A DNA stretch of 10,484 nt from an uncultured Gammaproteobacteria bacterium. GTDB lineage: Bacteria > Pseudomonadota > Gammaproteobacteria > Steroidobacterales > GCA-2729495. This document shows, one piece after another, positions 1 through 5,948 of the stretch (positions within the stretch are counted from its first letter, which is position 1; every line of letters begins with the position of its first letter). Where the stretch lies: positions 1-10,484 of the forward strand of contig CALGMY010000257.1 in the NCBI GenBank assembly GCA_937958785.1. Direction: 5' to 3'. The notes under the pieces were generated by a model. That model saw nothing but the letters and a program-made list of their open reading frames with translations. It made no database searches and was not told the origin of the DNA. The position numbers were made by a program, and so were the translations under genes.

Positions 1-1472
1 GCCGCTGGGACATCTACGGCCACCTCCTGCTCCGGATCCGGGACCGCCACAAGCGGGACTACTGCTTCGCGCCGACTGCCGAGGAGGTCGTCACCGAGGT
101 CGCCCGGCGCGAGCTCCGCAGCTACCGCCAGCTGCCGGTGAACTACTACCAGATCAACACCAAGTTCCGCGACGAGATCCGGCCGCGCTTCGGCGTCATG
201 CGGGCCCGTGAATTCATCATGAAGGACGCCTATTCCTTCCACCTCGACCAGGCCTCGCTGGACGAGACCTATGCCGCGATGGCCGAGGCCTATTCCAGGA
301 TCTTCACCCGGCTCGGCCTCCGCTTCCGCAAGGTCGACGCCCATGGCGGCGAGATCGGCGGCTCGAAGTCCCAGGAGTTCCACGTGCTCGCGGAGTCGGG
401 CGAGGACTGCATCGCCTGGTGCGAGGGCGACAGCTTCGCGGCCAACGTGGAGATGGCCCCCGCCGCGCCGCCTGCCACGCCGCGACCGGCGCCTGCCCGC
501 GAACTCCAGCGCGTCGCGACCCCGGGCGCCCGGACCATCGACGAGGTCGCAGGCTTCCTCAAGGTGGATGCCCGGGACTGCGTCAAGACCCTGGTCGTGG
601 ACGGCGCGGACGGCGGCCTCGTCGCACTCCTCCTGCGTGGCGATCACGAACTGAATCCCGTGAAGGCCGAGCGCGTCCCCGGCGTCGCCCGCCCGCTCAA
701 GCTCGCGACCCCGGAGCGGGTGCTGGCGGCGGCCGGCGCCCCGGTTGGCGCGATCGGGCCCGTCGGCCTGCCACTGACCGTGGTGGCGGACCATGCCGTG
801 CTGGTGCTTGCGGACTTCGTCTGTGGCGCGAATGCGGCAGAAACGCACCTGACGGGCGTGAACTTCGGGCGCGACCTGCCCGTGCCGGCGGCCTTCGACC
901 TGCGCAACGTCGAGAATGGCGACCCGAGCCCGGGCGGCGGTGGCCCGCTCACCCTCGCCCGCGGCATCGAGGTGGGTCACATCTTCCAGCTCGGCGACAA
1001 GTACAGCCGGTCGATGGGTGCCGTCGTCCTGGACCAGGAGGGCAAGGAACGCATCATGACCATGGGTTGCTATGGCATCGGCGTGTCGCGCATCGTCGGC
1101 GCCGCCATCGAGCAGAACCACGACGCCGCCGGCATCCTGTGGCCGGAGCCCATGAGCCCCTTCGACGTGATCCTGGTGGAGATCAACCCGAAAAAGGCCG
1201 ACGCCGTCACGGCGGCAACCCGGGTGCTGTACCAGGATCTCACCGCGGCCGGCTTCGAGGTGCTCTTCGACGACCGGGATGCGCGTCCCGGCGTGAAGTT
1301 CGCCGACGCCGACCTCATCGGTATTCCCCACCGGCTGGTGGTGGGCGAGCGCGGTGTCCGGGATGGCAAGGCCGAATACCGGCACCGCAGGGACGGCAAC
1401 GAGGAACAGGTGAGCCTCACCGATGTGCCCGACTTCCTCCGCGCACGGCGCGAGTTCCCCCGGCAGGGTTAG
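1..1472 (+). CDS. proS: Prolyl-tRNA synthetase, 5'-truncated by window edge
   Basis: Charges tRNA-Pro with proline in the cytoplasm. The frame is open from base 3 and gives 489 residues, starting at RWDIYG, which matches about residue 85 of E. coli ProRS (572 residues). About 84 N-terminal residues therefore lie outside the window. Visible in order: class II core motif 2 (FRDEIRPRFGVMR, near partial residue 55); the bacterial-type inserted editing domain, with HELNPVKAE near 215, whose lysine matches the E. coli editing lysine; motif 3 (TMGCYGIGVSRI, near 353); and a C-terminal anticodon-binding domain with DDRDARPGVKFADADLIGIPH. The long editing insert marks the bacterial ProRS class. The 3' end overlaps the next gene by 50 bases. 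No truncation or frameshift is visible inside the window. Confidence 0.97.
   Translation, partial: RWDIYGHLLLRIRDRHKRDYCFAPTAEEVVTEVARRELRSYRQLPVNYYQINTKFRDEIRPRFGVMRAREFIMKDAYSFHLDQASLDETYAAMAEAYSRIFTRLGLRFRKVDAHGGEIGGSKSQEFHVLAESGEDCIAWCEGDSFAANVEMAPAAPPATPRPAPARELQRVATPGARTIDEVAGFLKVDARDCVKTLVVDGADGGLVALLLRGDHELNPVKAERVPGVARPLKLATPERVLAAAGAPVGAIGPVGLPLTVVADHAVLVLADFVCGANAAETHLTGVNFGRDLPVPAAFDLRNVENGDPSPGGGGPLTLARGIEVGHIFQLGDKYSRSMGAVVLDQEGKERIMTMGCYGIGVSRIVGAAIEQNHDAAGILWPEPMSPFDVILVEINPKKADAVTAATRVLYQDLTAAGFEVLFDDRDARPGVKFADADLIGIPHRLVVGERGVRDGKAEYRHRRDGNEEQVSLTDVPDFLRARREFPRQG
1408..1414 (+). promoter_or_regulatory. Shine-Dalgarno for the lytic transglycosylase, inside proS
   Basis: AGGTGAG lies 8 bases before the ATG at 1423, within the proS reading frame. 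It is the main reason for choosing that start. It implies that the downstream gene is translated from the proS message while ribosomes are still finishing proS. Confidence 0.6.
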
Positions 1473-2049
1473 CCGCTTCGCCCGCGTTGCCTGCCTGGCC
1501 GTGCTCACGGCGCTCGCGGTCCTGCCGGCTCCGGCGCCAGCCGCCAGCGCCCGGCCCGATCCGGAGCTGCGACGGCTGCTCAAGGCCGCCCTCGACGAAC
1601 CGCTCACCTTTGCCGACCGGTTCGAGGCCGAGGTCTGGCTCACGGACATGGCCGGGCGGCTCGGATCTCGGGTACCGGACCCCGCAGAGCGGCTGGAAAT
1701 CCTGACGACGGTGCACCGGGAGGCCACCCGCGCGGGCCTGCCACCGGAGATGGTCCTCGCCGTGATCGACGTGGAGAGCGGCTTCCAGCGCTACGCGGTG
1801 TCGCGGGCGAATGCCCAGGGACTGATGCAGGTCATGCGTTTCTGGCTCGCGGAGCTGGACATGCCAGGCTACGCGCTGCTCGACATCCAGGCCAACGTGC
1901 GGATGGGCTGCACGATCCTGCGCTACTACTACGACAAGGAGCGGGGCAACTGGACACGGGCGCTCGCCCGCTACAACGGCAGCCTCGGCAGCCGGGCCTA
2001 CCCGGACAAGGTGTTCGAGCGCCTGCGAACCCGCTGGTTCCGCCAGTAG
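1423..2049 (+). CDS. SLT-domain lytic transglycosylase, exported
   Basis: Predicted periplasmic or membrane-associated murein lytic transglycosylase, which cleaves the MurNAc-GlcNAc bond of peptidoglycan. The 208-residue product has a basic n-region (RVSRFAR, 15-21), a hydrophobic stretch at about 22-38 and a likely signal peptidase I site after ASA (about 43). The SLT fold follows: PPEMVLAVIDVESGF holds the probable catalytic Glu118, then GLMQVM at 133-138 and RYNGSLGSRAYPDKV at 183-197. These match the ES, GLMQ and AYN motifs of family 1 enzymes, with ARYN replacing the usual AAYN. The ATG at 1423 is chosen for its Shine-Dalgarno; the next in-frame candidate (GTG 1501) would cut into the signal peptide. 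The gene overlaps proS by 50 bases, so the first 16 codons are read in two frames. It ends 2 bases from a convergent stop. The subfamily cannot be fixed by eye. Confidence 0.88.
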   Translation: MCPTSSAHGASSPGRVSRFARVACLAVLTALAVLPAPAPAASARPDPELRRLLKAALDEPLTFADRFEAEVWLTDMAGRLGSRVPDPAERLEILTTVHREATRAGLPPEMVLAVIDVESGFQRYAVSRANAQGLMQVMRFWLAELDMPGYALLDIQANVRMGCTILRYYYDKERGNWTRALARYNGSLGSRAYPDKVFERLRTRWFRQ

Positions 2050-2051
2050 CC

Positions 2052-2333
2052 TCAGGCCGTCCGGAAGTCATGGATGCCCGCGTGGCTGGCAGCGTCCTCC
2101 GCCAGCTCGACGAGTTCATCCACCCGGGCGCGCGGCGGCCCCTGCCGCAGCCAGTCCGCGAGGGTCGCGAGGGCGGCCTCTTCACCAGTGGCGAGTACTT
2201 CCACCCGGCCGTCCGGCAGGTTGCGGGCGTAGCCGCGCAGGCCGAGCTGCTCGGCCTGCCGCGCGGTGCTCGCCCGGAAGAACACGCCCTGGACCTTGCC
2301 GCTCACGAACCAGCGGCGGGCACCCGCGGTCAC
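2052..2333 (-). CDS. acyP: Acylphosphatase
   Basis: Small cytoplasmic enzyme that hydrolyses acyl phosphates such as acetyl phosphate or 1,3-bisphosphoglycerate; its cellular role in bacteria is poorly defined. The 93-residue length is typical. Both family signatures are present: GKVQGVFFR (12-20) with the phosphate-binding arginine at 20, and GYARNLPDGRVEV (34-46) with the catalytic asparagine at 38. The start is GTG, whose first bases overlap the TGA of the lipoprotein gene upstream as GTGA (2333-2330), so the two are probably translationally coupled. The end converges on the transglycosylase with 2 bases between stops. In P. aeruginosa an acylphosphatase gene also sits close to proS (from memory), so the neighbourhood supports the call. 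Confidence 0.95.
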   Translation of the reverse strand: MTAGARRWFVSGKVQGVFFRASTARQAEQLGLRGYARNLPDGRVEVLATGEEAALATLADWLRQGPPRARVDELVELAEDAASHAGIHDFRTA

Positions 2334-2635
2334 TGCGTGGCCTGCTCCCGCAGTGACCGGCTGCGCAGCAGGGCGGCAATGGCCGTCTCCTTCGCGTCCA
2401 GCGCCAGGCGGCGAGCGTCCCAGTAGACCCGCTGCTGCAGCTGACCCTCGGCCTCGGCCAGCTGCTGCTCGGCGGAAGCGAGACCCGCGGCATCGAAGGT
2501 CGCGGCACCGGCTTCCCGGGCGGCGGCAATGGCCTGGCGGGCATCGCTCATCTCCTGCACGGGAGGTGCGGTGGCACAGCCGGCCAGCAGAAGGACTGCC
2601 AGGAGGGTCCGGGGCAGGGAACTCGCAACGCTCAT
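2330..2635 (-). CDS. DUF4398-type outer-envelope lipoprotein
   Basis: A 101-residue predicted lipoprotein of unknown function. The N-terminus MSVASSLPRTLLAVLLLAGC is a complete type II signal with lipobox LLAGC and the lipidated cysteine at 20. The residue after Cys is Ala rather than Asp, so Lol sorting to the outer membrane would be expected. The mature part is Ala/Gln/Glu-rich and helical (SDARQAIAAAREAGA, then SAEQQLAEAEGQLQQ and YWDARRLALDAKETAIAAL), the pattern of DUF4398 proteins, which often precede OmpA-like domains. No OmpA domain is present here. The frame stays open upstream across wrbA, but the signal peptide fixes the start at the ATG of 2635 or, less likely, a GTG at 2644. No Shine-Dalgarno is visible. 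It is the first gene of a two-gene unit with acyP. Confidence 0.8.
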   Translation of the reverse strand: MSVASSLPRTLLAVLLLAGCATAPPVQEMSDARQAIAAAREAGAATFDAAGLASAEQQLAEAEGQLQQRVYWDARRLALDAKETAIAALLRSRSLREQATQ

Positions 2636-2642
2636 GCGCGCC

Positions 2643-2671
2643 ACGCTAGCCAGCGGGCTGCCGACGGTCAA
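2643..2671 (-). promoter_or_regulatory. Candidate sigma70 promoter of the lipoprotein-acyP unit
   Basis: Reading the minus strand, TTGACC (2671-2666) is followed by exactly 17 bases and then TAGCGT (2648-2643). The -35 matches consensus at 5 of 6 positions. The -10 matches only at positions 1, 2 and 6, the most conserved ones. Transcription would be expected to begin at about 2636, immediately before the ATG at 2635, giving a leaderless or nearly leaderless message. Confidence 0.4.
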
Positions 2672-2691
2672 GCACCGCCCGCGGCGGCAGG

Positions 2692-2697
2692 TAAGAT
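2692..2697 (+). promoter_or_regulatory. Candidate -10 element for wrbA
   Basis: TAAGAT (5 of 6 to TATAAT) lies 28 bases before the wrbA ATG, in the 90-base gap that also serves the divergent lipoprotein gene. No convincing -35 is visible at 16-19 bases spacing, so either an activator is used or the site is spurious. Confidence 0.3.
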
Positions 2698-2725
2698 GGG
2701 CGCCTTCCCGGGACCGGCCAGGCCA

Positions 2726-3328
2726 ATGAGCGACATCCTCGTGCTGTATTACTCCCGCCACGGCTCCGTGGCCAACCTGGCGGCGCAGGTCTGCCGGGGC
2801 ATCAACACGGTGCCCGGCGCCAGCGCCCGGTTGCGCACCGTACCACCAGTGACCGCAGCGACCGGGCCCCGCCTGCCGGACGTGCCCGCCGATGGGCCAC
2901 CCTACGCCACCACGGCGGACCTCGGCGAGTGCACCGGACTCGTGCTCGGCAGTCCGACGCGTTTTGGCAACATGGCGGCTCCCCTCAAGCACTTCCTCGA
3001 CGGGACCGGCACCGACTGGCTGGCCGGCACGCTCACCGGCAAGCCGGCCGGGGTGTTCACGTCGACCAGTTCCCTGCACGGCGGCCAGGAGAGCACCCTG
3101 CTCTCCATGGCCCTGCCACTGCTCCACCACGGGATGGTGCTCGTCGGGGTGCCCTACCGGGAGCAGGCACTGTCCGACACCCGGGGCGGCGGCTCGCCCT
3201 ACGGCGCGTCCCACTTCGCGCCGTCGCCGGAGGCCACCGAACCGAGCGCCGACGAGGCACGCATCGCCCAGCACCTGGGGCGTCGGGTCGCCGAAGTGGC
3301 GCTCCGGCTCGCCGGCTGGAACCGTTGA
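2726..3328 (+). CDS. wrbA: WrbA-family NAD(P)H:quinone oxidoreductase (FMN flavoprotein)
   Basis: Cytoplasmic flavodoxin-fold enzyme of the WrbA family, which reduces quinones by two electrons with NAD(P)H and is linked to oxidative-stress protection. The 200-residue product is the family's usual size (198 in E. coli). Visible features: the N-terminal beta strand and FMN phosphate loop ILVLYYSRHGS (4-14), the FMN-ring loop GSPTRFGNM (75-83), SSLHGGQES (115-123), HHGM (134-137) and GGGSPYGASHF (154-164). These fit the Pseudomonas-type WrbA subgroup. The ATG at 2726 is preferred to an in-frame ATG 10 codons upstream, because family proteins begin just before ILVLYYS and the upstream ATG overlaps the candidate -10 element. 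The Shine-Dalgarno is weak (AGG a few bases before ATG). The stop overlaps the following DUF2069 gene by 4 bases. Confidence 0.95.
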   Translation: MSDILVLYYSRHGSVANLAAQVCRGINTVPGASARLRTVPPVTAATGPRLPDVPADGPPYATTADLGECTGLVLGSPTRFGNMAAPLKHFLDGTGTDWLAGTLTGKPAGVFTSTSSLHGGQESTLLSMALPLLHHGMVLVGVPYREQALSDTRGGGSPYGASHFAPSPEATEPSADEARIAQHLGRRVAEVALRLAGWNR

Positions 3329-3654
3329 ACGCCCGGCAGCTCACCCAGGCCGGCCTGCTGGTGCTGAGCACCTGGCTCGTCGTCGCGCCACCCGCCGGCG
3401 CGGCCGCGGGCACGGGCGCGCGCCTCGCCATCGGACTGGCCTGCGCCCTGCCGCTGCTGTTGCTGGTGGCCGCGGGACTCCGGCGGGTCCGCCAGTGGGG
3501 CGCCTGGGTGGCCATCGTCCTGGTGCCCTACTTCGCCCTCAGCACCGGGGCCATGCTCGTGGCACCGGCGACGCGGTTCGAGGGGGCGGCCTTCGCCACC
3601 CTGGTGGCCGTCGTCCTGTTCGCAGGCATCGCAACAGGCCGCGCCCGCGGCTAG
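3325..3654 (+). CDS. DUF2069 inner-membrane protein
   Basis: A 109-residue predicted inner-membrane protein of unknown function. Four hydrophobic segments lie at about 8-24, 33-52, 59-77 and 88-104. A short basic loop (GLRRVRQWG, 51-59) after helix 2 suggests a cytoplasmic side there. Length, four-helix layout, the PLLLLVAAGLRR and WVAIVLVPYF stretches, and the place directly after wrbA match DUF2069 proteins, which also follow wrbA in Pseudomonas (from memory). No ATG or GTG fits the start. The TTG at 3325 overlaps the wrbA TGA as TTGA, so translation is probably coupled to wrbA termination. An in-frame CTG three codons upstream is a weaker alternative. The gene ends 10 bases from the convergent hda stop. 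Confidence 0.8.
   Translation: MNARQLTQAGLLVLSTWLVVAPPAGAAAGTGARLAIGLACALPLLLLVAAGLRRVRQWGAWVAIVLVPYFALSTGAMLVAPATRFEGAAFATLVAVVLFAGIATGRARG
3638..3651. repeat. Small GC-only inverted repeat at the DUF2069/hda convergent junction
   Basis: GCCGCG (3638-3643) and CGCGGC (3646-3651) are perfect inverted arms, realistically a 5-bp stem with a GCCC loop, ending against the DUF2069 stop codon. There is no T-tract on either strand. It could slow polymerase from both sides, but it may be simple composition. Confidence 0.2.
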
Positions 3655-3664
3655 GCCGGCTGCC

Positions 3665-4366
3665 TCACAGTCCGAGCACGGCGCGCACGAAGGGAATCGT
3701 GAGGGGCCGGCGGGCCGCGAGGGATTCGCGATCCAGCGTGTCCAGCAGGGCGAAGAGGCTGGCTGCCCCGCGGGGCGCCCGGTGCAGCAGGTAGCGGGCC
3801 GTGTCCTCCGGCAGCTCCAGGCCCCGGAAACGCGCCCGGAGGGTGAGTGCGGCGAGACGCCCACCGTCGTCCAGCGGGCGCAGGCGATGGACACTGCCCG
3901 AGGCGAGCCGGGACCGCAGATCCGCCAGCCCGAAGCCCGTGTCCGCAGGGGGCCCCGCCGCGGCGATGATGAGCCGGCCCCCCACTGCCCGCAATTGCTC
4001 GTAGAGGCCGAACAGGGCCCGCTCGGCGTCCGCGTTCCCCGCCATCCGCTCGATGTCGTCGAGCGCCACGAGGTCCAGGTCACCCAGGCCTTCCAGCAGG
4101 GCTGCGGGGGGGGCCGTGCCGGCGGCGAGGAGCCCGGCGAGCGGCAGGTACGCCGGGCGCCCTGCCCCGTCACCCGCGGCGGCGACGGCGGCCTGCAGCA
4201 GGTGGGTCCGGCCCGATTCACCGGCACCCCAGAGCCACACGGGTGGACCCGGGACACGGTCCGCGGCCGCGCGCAGCTCGTGCACCACGAACTCGTTGCC
4301 GTCCGGGACGAAGTTGCTGAACAGCGCGTGGTCGGCGAGGCGGACCTCGAGGGGCAGCTGGCGCAT
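3665..4366 (-). CDS. hda: DnaA regulatory inactivator Hda
   Basis: AAA+ protein that, bound to the DNA-loaded beta clamp, stimulates hydrolysis of DnaA-bound ATP and so prevents re-initiation. The product has 233 residues, the length I recall for E. coli Hda. QLPLEV at 3-8 resembles a clamp-binding motif. The Walker A region is WLWGAGESGRTHLL (44-57), with Arg where most P-loops have Lys, as in E. coli Hda (GAGRSHLL). The Walker B region is LVALDDIE (99-106). LADLRSRL (148-155) carries the expected arginine-finger position, and the C-terminal TIPFVRAVLGL closely matches E. coli. It lacks DnaA's DNA-binding domain. The ATG overlaps the stop of the phosphatidyltransferase gene by one base (TGATG), so it is the last and probably coupled gene of a three-gene operon. 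Codons 84-87 contain a C8 run. Confidence 0.94.
   Translation of the reverse strand: MRQLPLEVRLADHALFSNFVPDGNEFVVHELRAAADRVPGPPVWLWGAGESGRTHLLQAAVAAAGDGAGRPAYLPLAGLLAAGTAPPAALLEGLGDLDLVALDDIERMAGNADAERALFGLYEQLRAVGGRLIIAAAGPPADTGFGLADLRSRLASGSVHRLRPLDDGGRLAALTLRARFRGLELPEDTARYLLHRAPRGAASLFALLDTLDRESLAARRPLTIPFVRAVLGL
4106..4113. repeat. G8/C8 homopolymer inside hda
   Basis: Eight consecutive G on the plus strand (C8 in the hda coding strand) encode part of TAPPA. The hda frame is intact with this length. Such tracts are prone to replication slippage and to sequencing indels. Confidence 0.9.
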
Positions 4367-4959
4367 CACGGCGCGCGGCCGCCCTGCGCGGCCTTGCCCG
4401 ACCAGCGGACGACATAGTCGAGGCCGCTCACGATCGACGTCACGAGCACCGCCGCCCCGGCGACGGTCAGGAACGCCCCCGGTGGCAGCCCGAAGGCCTG
4501 GCTCGCGATCACGCCGCAGAGGTAGACGAGCTGGGCACCCGTGTTGAGCTTGCTGACGCGACTCGGCGAGGGTTCCACCGGGGCCACCAGCAGCTGGTAG
4601 CTGAGGCCGCCAGTGACGATGACCACATCCCGGATGATGACCACTGCCGCCAGCCACGCGGGGACGAGCCCGAGCCAGGCGAGCGTGAGGAACGTGGACA
4701 CGAGCAGCAGCTTGTCCGCGAGGGGGTCCAGCAGGCCGCCCAGCCGGCTGCGCCAGTTGAATCGCTTGGCGAGGTAGCCATCGAGGCCATCGGACGCCCC
4801 GGCCACCGCCACGAGCAGCAACGCGACCGCGAAGCGGCCGCCAACGAGAGCCGTGACGATCGGCCACACCAGCAGGATGCGTAGCACGCAGATGAGATTC
4901 GGGATCTGTGCCACCCGGAGGAGCGGCTGGGGTGAGCGTGCCTCGGGCACCGCGGTCAC
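4366..4959 (-). CDS. CDP-alcohol phosphatidyltransferase, PgsA-like
   Basis: Inner-membrane enzyme that moves a phosphatidyl group from CDP-diacylglycerol to an alcohol. Sequence style (IPNLICVLRILL near 19-30, SKLNTGAQ near 136-143) favours glycerol-3-phosphate as acceptor, giving phosphatidylglycerophosphate, the precursor of phosphatidylglycerol and cardiolipin. The 197-residue length fits PgsA (about 180-200). The family motif D-x2-D-G-x2-A-R-x8-G-x3-D-x3-D is complete at D57, D60, G61, A64, G74, D78 and D82, except that Lys65 replaces Arg. Several hydrophobic helices surround it (about 22-38, 43-57, 84-100, 102-125, 143-185). The start is GTG at 4959, overlapping the DUF2066 stop as GTGA. 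Its own stop overlaps the hda ATG. Whether this is the main PgsA or a paralogue cannot be seen here, so I give no symbol. Confidence 0.88.
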   Translation of the reverse strand: MTAVPEARSPQPLLRVAQIPNLICVLRILLVWPIVTALVGGRFAVALLLVAVAGASDGLDGYLAKRFNWRSRLGGLLDPLADKLLLVSTFLTLAWLGLVPAWLAAVVIIRDVVIVTGGLSYQLLVAPVEPSPSRVSKLNTGAQLVYLCGVIASQAFGLPPGAFLTVAGAAVLVTSIVSGLDYVVRWSGKAAQGGRAP

Positions 4960-5912
4960 GGCTCCCGGGCAGCGACCGGGCCGGTGTCCGGAACGACCCG
5001 GTACAGGAGTTCGCCGGCGCCGCCGGCACCGACCGGTTCGAGCAGGCGCCGGAGCGCGAACGCTGCATTGAGCCGCGCGACGTCGCCGCGCACCTCGAGG
5101 CCGTAGACCAGCGCGCCGTCCTCGATCCCGCGCAACTCGGCGGAGCGGATCAGGCCCACGCTGCGCAGGTACGCCTGCAGTCTCCCGTAGGTCTCGAAGT
5201 CGGTGACCCCGGTGATGCGGACCAGGAGGGGCCCGCCTTCGGCGGCGATGCCGGCGAGGCGGTCGGCCAGGCGGTCGGCGAGCCCGTGGGCGCCCTCGGC
5301 GAGGTCACCGGTCCATTGCTGCCGCTCATCGCCCCGCGTCAGGGTCCACTGCCACAGGCCGGCCCCGCCCGTGGGGGCGGGCCGGCCTTCCAGCGTGGCA
5401 TCGGCGGCCTGGGCCGGCGGACCGAAGGCGACGGGCAGGCCCCGGATCGCGGCCACGGTCTCGAAGGCCTGGCGCAGGGAGACGGCCCCGGCCGTGGGCG
5501 CTGCCGGGTCCGCGGGGGCGGGTTCCGGGGGCAGGACCACGAGGGTGAGGGGCCGGTCGTCCGCCCAGACCGGCAGCCGGGCCGCATCGAGTCCGCGCAG
5601 CAGGGCCGCCGGCTCGAAGCTCACCCGCAACTGGCCGCCGGGCGCCGGCTGGTACTGCCGGACCAGTGTGGCGGGAGCACCGACGGCCCGCCGCCGCGCT
5701 GGATCGGCACCGGCATCGCGGCGACCCGTGACCTTGACGAGCACCTGGTCCAGGGCGAGCGCAAACGCGCCATCGAGTGCCGGGCCGCTCAGGCCCGCCG
5801 CCGGCACCTGGGCGACATAAAGGTCGGGGACGACGGCGGCCGGGAGCGGCTGCCAGGCCAGCAGCCATGCGAGAAGCGGAAGCAGGGTTGCCTTGGACGC
5901 CGCGCGGGTCAT
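4956..5912 (-). CDS. DUF2066 exported protein
   Basis: A 318-residue predicted exported protein of unknown function. The N-terminus MTRAASKATLLPLLAWLLAW has two basic residues and a hydrophobic core, followed by QPLPAA, a likely signal peptidase site near 28-29. The mature part begins VPDLYVAQVP, then DQVLVKVTGRRDA, and later LLVRITGVTDFETYGRLQAYLRSVGLIRSAEL, which resembles DUF2066 proteins. Those commonly sit divergently beside purM, as here, and that context carries part of the call. The ATG at 5912 is preceded directly by AAGGAA and a perfect TATAAT. The frame stays open far upstream across purM, but the signal peptide marks the real start. It heads the operon with the PgsA-like gene and hda. 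The middle (about 150-210) is Pro/Ala-rich and contains a strong hairpin. Confidence 0.82.
   Translation of the reverse strand: MTRAASKATLLPLLAWLLAWQPLPAAVVPDLYVAQVPAAGLSGPALDGAFALALDQVLVKVTGRRDAGADPARRRAVGAPATLVRQYQPAPGGQLRVSFEPAALLRGLDAARLPVWADDRPLTLVVLPPEPAPADPAAPTAGAVSLRQAFETVAAIRGLPVAFGPPAQAADATLEGRPAPTGGAGLWQWTLTRGDERQQWTGDLAEGAHGLADRLADRLAGIAAEGGPLLVRITGVTDFETYGRLQAYLRSVGLIRSAELRGIEDGALVYGLEVRGDVARLNAAFALRRLLEPVGAGGAGELLYRVVPDTGPVAAREP
5257..5280. repeat. 12-base tandem duplication in the DUF2066 gene
   Basis: Two adjacent 12-base units, AGGCGGTCGGCC and AGGCGGTCGGCG (11 of 12 identical), encode LADRLADR in frame on the minus strand. It could be a small slippage duplication or just helical heptad-like sequence. 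Confidence 0.55.
5356..5388. repeat. Strong GC-only hairpin inside the DUF2066 gene
   Basis: AGGCCGGCCC (5356-5365) pairs perfectly with GGGCCGGCCT (5379-5388). After a single-base bulge (C5366), GCCC (5367-5370) pairs with GGGC (5375-5378) around a GTGG loop. This makes 14 base pairs in 33 bases. It encodes GRPAPTGGAG on the minus strand. No T-tract follows on either strand. Confidence 0.7.
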
Positions 5913-5916
5913 TTCC

Positions 5917-5924
5917 TTATTATA
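5917..5924. promoter_or_regulatory. Overlapping divergent -10 elements, DUF2066 operon and purM
   Basis: The only AT-rich patch in the neighbourhood, in the 36-base gap between start codons. On the minus strand TATAAT (5924-5919) is a perfect -10, six bases before the DUF2066 ATG. On the plus strand TATTAT (5918-5923) is a 5-of-6 -10, 25 bases before the purM ATG. No good -35 is seen for the minus promoter. For the plus strand TTGGAC (5893-5898) has a 19-base spacer. No PurR-like operator is visible. Confidence 0.45.
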
Positions 5925-5948
5925 GCCACCCCGCCCCGGGCCGAGCTC

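Noticed and set aside
419..1705. Plus-strand open frame across proS and the transglycosylase
   Set aside because: Arg/Pro/Gly-rich shadow frame over two clear genes; no recognisable domain.
2049..2057. GCCT-C-AGGC at the transglycosylase/acyP junction as a terminator
   Set aside because: The arms are four bases with a one-base gap, too tight to form a hairpin. The similarity to the other convergent junctions is likely chance in GC-rich DNA.
2636..3274. N-terminal extension of the lipoprotein across wrbA
   Set aside because: The lipoprotein signal begins at 2635; upstream residues are antisense to WrbA and would bury the signal peptide.
3653..3665. AGGC...GCCT inverted repeat between the DUF2069 and hda stops as a terminator
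   Set aside because: Only a 4-bp stem with no T-tract.
5913..5948. PurR operator before purM
   Set aside because: No sequence resembling the ACGCAAACGTTTGCGT palindrome is present in the gap.
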